From an uncultured Oscillospiraceae bacterium (GTDB taxonomy: Bacteria > Bacillota > Clostridia > Oscillospirales > Acutalibacteraceae): a DNA stretch of 6,554 nucleotides. Positions 4,240 through 6,554 of the stretch are shown piece after piece. The notes beneath the pieces were generated by a model. It did not search any database and was not told where the DNA came from. It saw nothing but the letters and a program-made list of their open reading frames with translations. Within the stretch, counting starts at the first letter, position 1, and every line of letters starts with the position of its first letter. The position numbers were made by a program, and so were the translations under genes. Where the stretch lies: the NCBI GenBank assembly GCA_902461995.1, contig CABQAA010000121.1:1-6554 (forward strand). The letters run 5' to 3'.

Positions 4240-5508
4240 TTATCGGCTCGCGCCGCACCCGGTTTCTTCCCCCTGCAAAGCAGGCAGCTCGTTTTCCCAC
4301 TCCGCCAGCCTTTTGTCGGGATGCAGGCGCAGTATCACGTCGTTGTAGCAGGCCAGCGTATCCGGATGAACCGCCCGGTTCTTTTTCACCAAATCCCGGA
4401 TGGTATACGCCAGGGCATAGGCCATCGCCTGATCGCTGTCTTCATCCGAAAGCCGCCGCATGACATCCACATCGGGATACTCCCGGTCGGCGGACGTGAA
4501 ATCCGCCAGATATAAAACGGTTTCAAGAGGCCCCATTCCCGCGCGGCCGGTGGTGTGATACCGCACCGCCGTGAGGATCTCCGGATCGGCCACACCGAGC
4601 ACCCGCTCGATGAAGGCGGCACCCGCCCTGGCGTGCCAGAGCTTCGGCACCTGCCGCTCCACAGTATCTAGTAGTATACCAAAATCCTTAAAAATTTGCA
4701 ACTGGGCGGAGGGGGGCGCATCCTTTAAGATATCATGAAGAATTCCGGCCGTGCGCGCCTTGGCCGGATCAGCGCCGTAACGGCGGGCGAGTTCCTCCGC
4801 CCGGGCGGCCACGGCCAGAGAATGTGCAAAACGGGCGGGCGTCAGCCGTCCTCGGATGATGTCGATATACTGCGCGTCGTGATCCGCCTCCGCCTCGTCG
4901 GCGGCCGAACGGTACAGGTCCTTTTCCCGGATATATGCCGCGACGGCGTCCGGAACCAGGCCGTCAATTCCGAGTCCCTCCGCCACCCGCCTGCGGATGT
5001 CGGTGGAGGATACCGTGGTCAGCGGAATATCCTCGAGCACGCAGGTTGCTCCAGATTTTTCGAGTTCGGCGGCATAATTCTGCATCTGGGCAAGGGTCGC
5101 AGCGTCCCGCGGCGCGGCGCACAGCACCGCCCCGGCCGCGATATCCGGGAACCGCCACCAGCTGCCGAGGGTCAAAAACATATCCGCTCCCGTGATGAGA
5201 TACCAGGACGCATCGGGGTATTGGCCCCGCAGGGTGTCGAGGGTATCCGCCGTAAAACTGGCACCGCCGCGGGTGATTTCCAGATCCGAAACGGTGAGAC
5301 CGGCATACGGCGCCGCAGCGAGGCGGCACATCTCCAGGCGGTCGACCGCCCCCGCCATGTCGCTGCGCAGCTTGTGAGGCGGCACATACGACGGCATGAG
5401 CAGCACCTGATCGAGCTTCAGGCGGCGTGCGAATTCCAGCGCCAGCCGGATATGTCCGTTGTGAATGGGATCGAAAGCGCCCCCGAACAGCGCAATTTTT
5501 TGTGGCAT
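4240..5508 (-). CDS. nadD: Fusion of nicotinate-nucleotide adenylyltransferase (NadD) and YqeK-type HD hydrolase
   Basis: A 422-residue two-domain protein. Residues 1-200 are NadD, which joins nicotinate mononucleotide and ATP to deamido-NAD: the nucleotidyltransferase motif GGAFDPIHNGH at 9-19, PPHK at 43-46, ITGADMF at 105-111 and SSTDIRRRV at 167-175. Residues about 212-400 are a YqeK HD domain with RFAHS (H229), HDILKD (H258, D259), LWHA (H292), RYHTTG (H318) and YLADFTSADREYP (D336), the complete metal-ligand set. YqeK of Gram-positives hydrolyses diadenosine tetraphosphate (Ap4A) to ADP. The two are separate neighbouring genes in B. subtilis; here one frame runs through without a stop or start between them, joined by a short Ala/Glu/Asp linker at 201-211. 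The ATG at 5508 has GGGGAG 7 bases upstream. yhbY ends 36 bases before it and the LCP gene starts 72 bases after its stop. The last 15 or so residues look non-conserved. Confidence 0.95.
   Translation of the reverse strand: MPQKIALFGGAFDPIHNGHIRLALEFARRLKLDQVLLMPSYVPPHKLRSDMAGAVDRLEMCRLAAAPYAGLTVSDLEITRGGASFTADTLDTLRGQYPDASWYLITGADMFLTLGSWWRFPDIAAGAVLCAAPRDAATLAQMQNYAAELEKSGATCVLEDIPLTTVSSTDIRRRVAEGLGIDGLVPDAVAAYIREKDLYRSAADEAEADHDAQYIDIIRGRLTPARFAHSLAVAARAEELARRYGADPAKARTAGILHDILKDAPPSAQLQIFKDFGILLDTVERQVPKLWHARAGAAFIERVLGVADPEILTAVRYHTTGRAGMGPLETVLYLADFTSADREYPDVDVMRRLSDEDSDQAMAYALAYTIRDLVKKNRAVHPDTLACYNDVILRLHPDKRLAEWENELPALQGEETGCGASR
4673..4701 (-). promoter_or_regulatory. Candidate intragenic promoter inside the yqeK part, upstream of the LCP gene
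   Basis: The minus strand reads TTGCAA (complement 4696-4701), a 17-base spacer, then TATACT (complement 4673-4678) preceded by TGG, an extended -10. It sits in a short AT-rich patch inside an otherwise GC-rich gene, where codons switch to A/T endings (ATT, TTT, GAT, GGT, ATA, CTA, CTA, ACT) for residues about 272-282. RNA would start near 4666 and run about 500 bases to the LCP ATG, giving LCP and rsfS a supply separate from nadD-yqeK. It is inferred from sequence match and composition only. Confidence 0.45.
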
Positions 5509-5544
5509 CCGCCGTCTCCCCTTTCCATTTCGGATTTCGGTTCG

Positions 5545-5841
5545 TCAGCCTTTGGGCAGTTCGATCTTCGGCTCTTTCGGATTTTTCCGATACAAAACAA
5601 ATGCCCGGCCGATCACCTGCACCACCTCGGCCAAAACGGCTCCGGCAACCTGTTCAGCCGCCTCCCGGCTGGTAAAGGGGGCGGTTTCAAGCACCTTGCC
5701 CTTGATAAGCTCCCGGGCGGTCAGGGCATCCTCCGCCTGCCGCAGCAGGGTATCGGACAGCCCGCCTTTTCCCACGTGGAGAATCGGCTCTTCGGTATTG
5801 GCTTTCGAGCGCAGAAACGCCCGCTGTTTACTAGTTAACAA
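5545..5841 (-). CDS. yhbY: YhbY/YqeI family ribosome-associated RNA-binding protein (CRM domain)
   Basis: A 98-residue single CRM (CRS1-YhbY) domain. Landmarks are LTSKQRAFLRSKA at 2-14, the HVGKGGLSD loop at 22-30 with the GxxG-like GKGG, ARELIKGKVLE at 42-52, and VQVIGRAFVLYRKN at 74-87. YhbY binds pre-50S particles and is thought to help large-subunit assembly. I chose a TTG start at 5841. It gives the family's usual MLTxKQ N-terminus, its length agrees with B. subtilis YhbY (96), and GAGAGG (5851-5856) lies 9 bases upstream. An ATG three codons earlier (5850) directly abuts that GAGAGG and would be badly spaced; the frame is also open to 5913, where the extra residues look like translated intergenic sequence. 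It lies between rdgB and nadD, the same yhbY-nadD-yqeK order as in B. subtilis. Confidence 0.92.
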   Translation of the reverse strand: MLTSKQRAFLRSKANTEEPILHVGKGGLSDTLLRQAEDALTARELIKGKVLETAPFTSREAAEQVAGAVLAEVVQVIGRAFVLYRKNPKEPKIELPKG

Positions 5842-5850
5842 AGGGAACAT

Positions 5851-5856
5851 CCTCTC
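5851..5856 (-). promoter_or_regulatory. Ribosome binding site that decides the yhbY start
   Basis: The minus strand reads GAGAGG immediately before ATG (5850) and 9 bases before TTG (5841). Zero spacing rules out efficient use of the ATG, so the site points to the TTG codon, in agreement with the family's N-terminus. Confidence 0.6.
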
Positions 5857-5866
5857 TTTTTTCGGT

Positions 5867-5882
5867 GCGGCGTTCCCGCCGC
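5867..5882 (-). repeat. Small hairpin with a GNRA-type loop upstream of yhbY
   Basis: On the minus strand GCGGCG, GGAA, CGCCGC form a perfect 6-bp GC stem closed by a GNRA tetraloop, ending about 10 bases before the yhbY ribosome binding site and followed by ACCGAAAAAAG. It lies in the 72-base gap after rdgB. No T-run follows, so it is not an intrinsic terminator. It could be an RNA processing or stability element, or chance in GC-rich sequence. Confidence 0.4.
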
Positions 5883-5913
5883 TCATCCGGGATCCGGCGT
5901 CCGGCCGGAACAC

Positions 5914-6525
5914 CTATAACCCCAGTTTTTCCCGCAGCCGCTCGGAAAACACCCGCAGGGCGTTGCCGCGGTGGCTAACCGCATCCTTTTCCTCTCCGGT
6001 CAGCTCGGCGAACGATTTGCCGGCCCCCGGCAGCCCCTCGGCCACGAGGAAAAGCGGATCGTAGCCGAAGCCGTCCTCGCCCCGCGGTGCAAAGCCGATG
6101 TAGCCGGGGCATTCGCCCCGCGCGCAGACCGTGCTTCCATCCGGAAAAACGCAGCAGACGACCGAGACGAACTGCGCCGTGCGCCGCTCTTTTGGGACAT
6201 CCGCGAGCGCATGGAGCAACTTGGCATTCCGGTCCGCATCGCTCGCGCCCTCTCCGGCATACCGGGCGGAATAGACACCGGGCGCACCGTCCAGCGCATC
6301 CACCATCAGCCCGGAATCGTCGGCCACGGCGGGCAGCCCGCTTTCCCGGCAGGCGGCCGCCGCTTTGATGTAGGCGTTCTCCTCAAACGTCGTGCCGGTT
6401 TCCTCCGGCTCGGTCAGCGTCACGCCGATCTGGTCGCCCGTCACCGCCTCGATGTCCAGAACAGACAGGATACGGCTGAGTTCCTTGAGTTTTTTGGCAT
6501 TGTGCGTCGCAATCACAAAACGCAT
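5914..6525 (-). CDS. rdgB: RdgB/HAM1 family XTP/dITP diphosphatase
   Basis: A 203-residue protein of normal family length. It hydrolyses non-canonical purine nucleotides (dITP, XTP, ITP) to the monophosphate and pyrophosphate, keeping deaminated bases out of DNA and RNA. Motifs in order: the nucleotide-binding ATHNAKKLKE at 6-15, TFEENAYIKA at 46-55, the catalytic ADDSGLMVDAL at 68-78 with D70 as the likely general base, GAPGVYSARYAG at 80-91, GFGYDPLF at 152-159, and FAELTGEEKDAVSHRG at 172-187. All expected active-site residues appear to be present. The ATG at 6525 is preceded by GGAGGAGA (6531-6538) at good spacing. It is the first complete gene of the rdgB-yhbY-nadD/yqeK-LCP-rsfS run. No promoter is visible in the 29 bases available upstream, so it probably belongs to a longer transcript that begins beyond the right edge. 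Confidence 0.97.
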   Translation of the reverse strand: MRFVIATHNAKKLKELSRILSVLDIEAVTGDQIGVTLTEPEETGTTFEENAYIKAAAACRESGLPAVADDSGLMVDALDGAPGVYSARYAGEGASDADRNAKLLHALADVPKERRTAQFVSVVCCVFPDGSTVCARGECPGYIGFAPRGEDGFGYDPLFLVAEGLPGAGKSFAELTGEEKDAVSHRGNALRVFSERLREKLGL

Positions 6526-6554
6526 AGTGGTCTCCTCCGCTTCTACATTGTCAA

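Noticed and set aside
4735..5838. 367-codon plus-strand open frame antisense to nadD-yqeK and yhbY
   Set aside because: It runs across two genes and their gap, has no known motif, and both minus-strand genes are certain.
6549..6554. TTGACA on the minus strand at the right edge, as a -35 element for rdgB
   Set aside because: Seventeen bases further the sequence is ACCACT, not a -10 hexamer, and the site would place the RNA start inside the coding region. The same bases can read as the last codons of an upstream gene ending in TAG at complement 6543-6545, but three codons are too few to call.

Overview
The window looks like a chromosomal housekeeping block from a GC-rich member of the Clostridia. 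An Oscillospirales/Ruminococcaceae-type organism is my inference. The supporting signs are strong purine-rich Shine-Dalgarno sites, consensus sigma-A promoters, a Firmicutes-type 58-residue S21 protein, and the gene set yhbY-nadD-yqeK-rsfS, which matches the Bacillus subtilis yqeG-yqeM cluster. Base composition is high in G+C by eye, especially at third codon positions. This is why long open frames appear antisense to nearly every gene. All genes I can support lie on the minus strand, so the window reads biologically from right to left.

From right to left, the first unit is rdgB (XTP/dITP pyrophosphatase), yhbY (ribosome-associated RNA-binding protein), a nadD-yqeK fusion (NaMN adenylyltransferase joined to an HD-domain Ap4A hydrolase), a membrane-anchored LytR-CpsA-Psr (LCP) protein with degenerate active-site motifs, and rsfS (ribosomal silencing factor). 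A dyad that could terminate transcription follows rsfS. A consensus promoter then drives rpsU (ribosomal protein S21) as a short unit of its own, closed by a clear intrinsic terminator. Beyond it lie yqeG (HAD phosphatase) and a TIM-barrel protein of the endonuclease IV superfamily, closely coupled to yqeG. A roughly 255-base gene-poor stretch with a perfect 10-bp inverted repeat separates these from an XRE-type regulator whose C-terminal part runs off the left edge.

The genes combine ribosome assembly and dormancy control (YhbY, RsfS, S21 and probably YqeG), nucleotide clean-up (RdgB, YqeK) and NAD synthesis (NadD). Most are well-known families. The parts most worth a second look are the nadD-yqeK fusion, the LCP protein lacking most of its expected catalytic residues, an AT-rich patch inside the yqeK part that forms a near-consensus extended -10 promoter, the probable TTG start of yhbY, and the unexplained dyad upstream of the regulator. 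I found no RNA gene, mobile element or CRISPR array, and I do not think the window holds a wholly new system.
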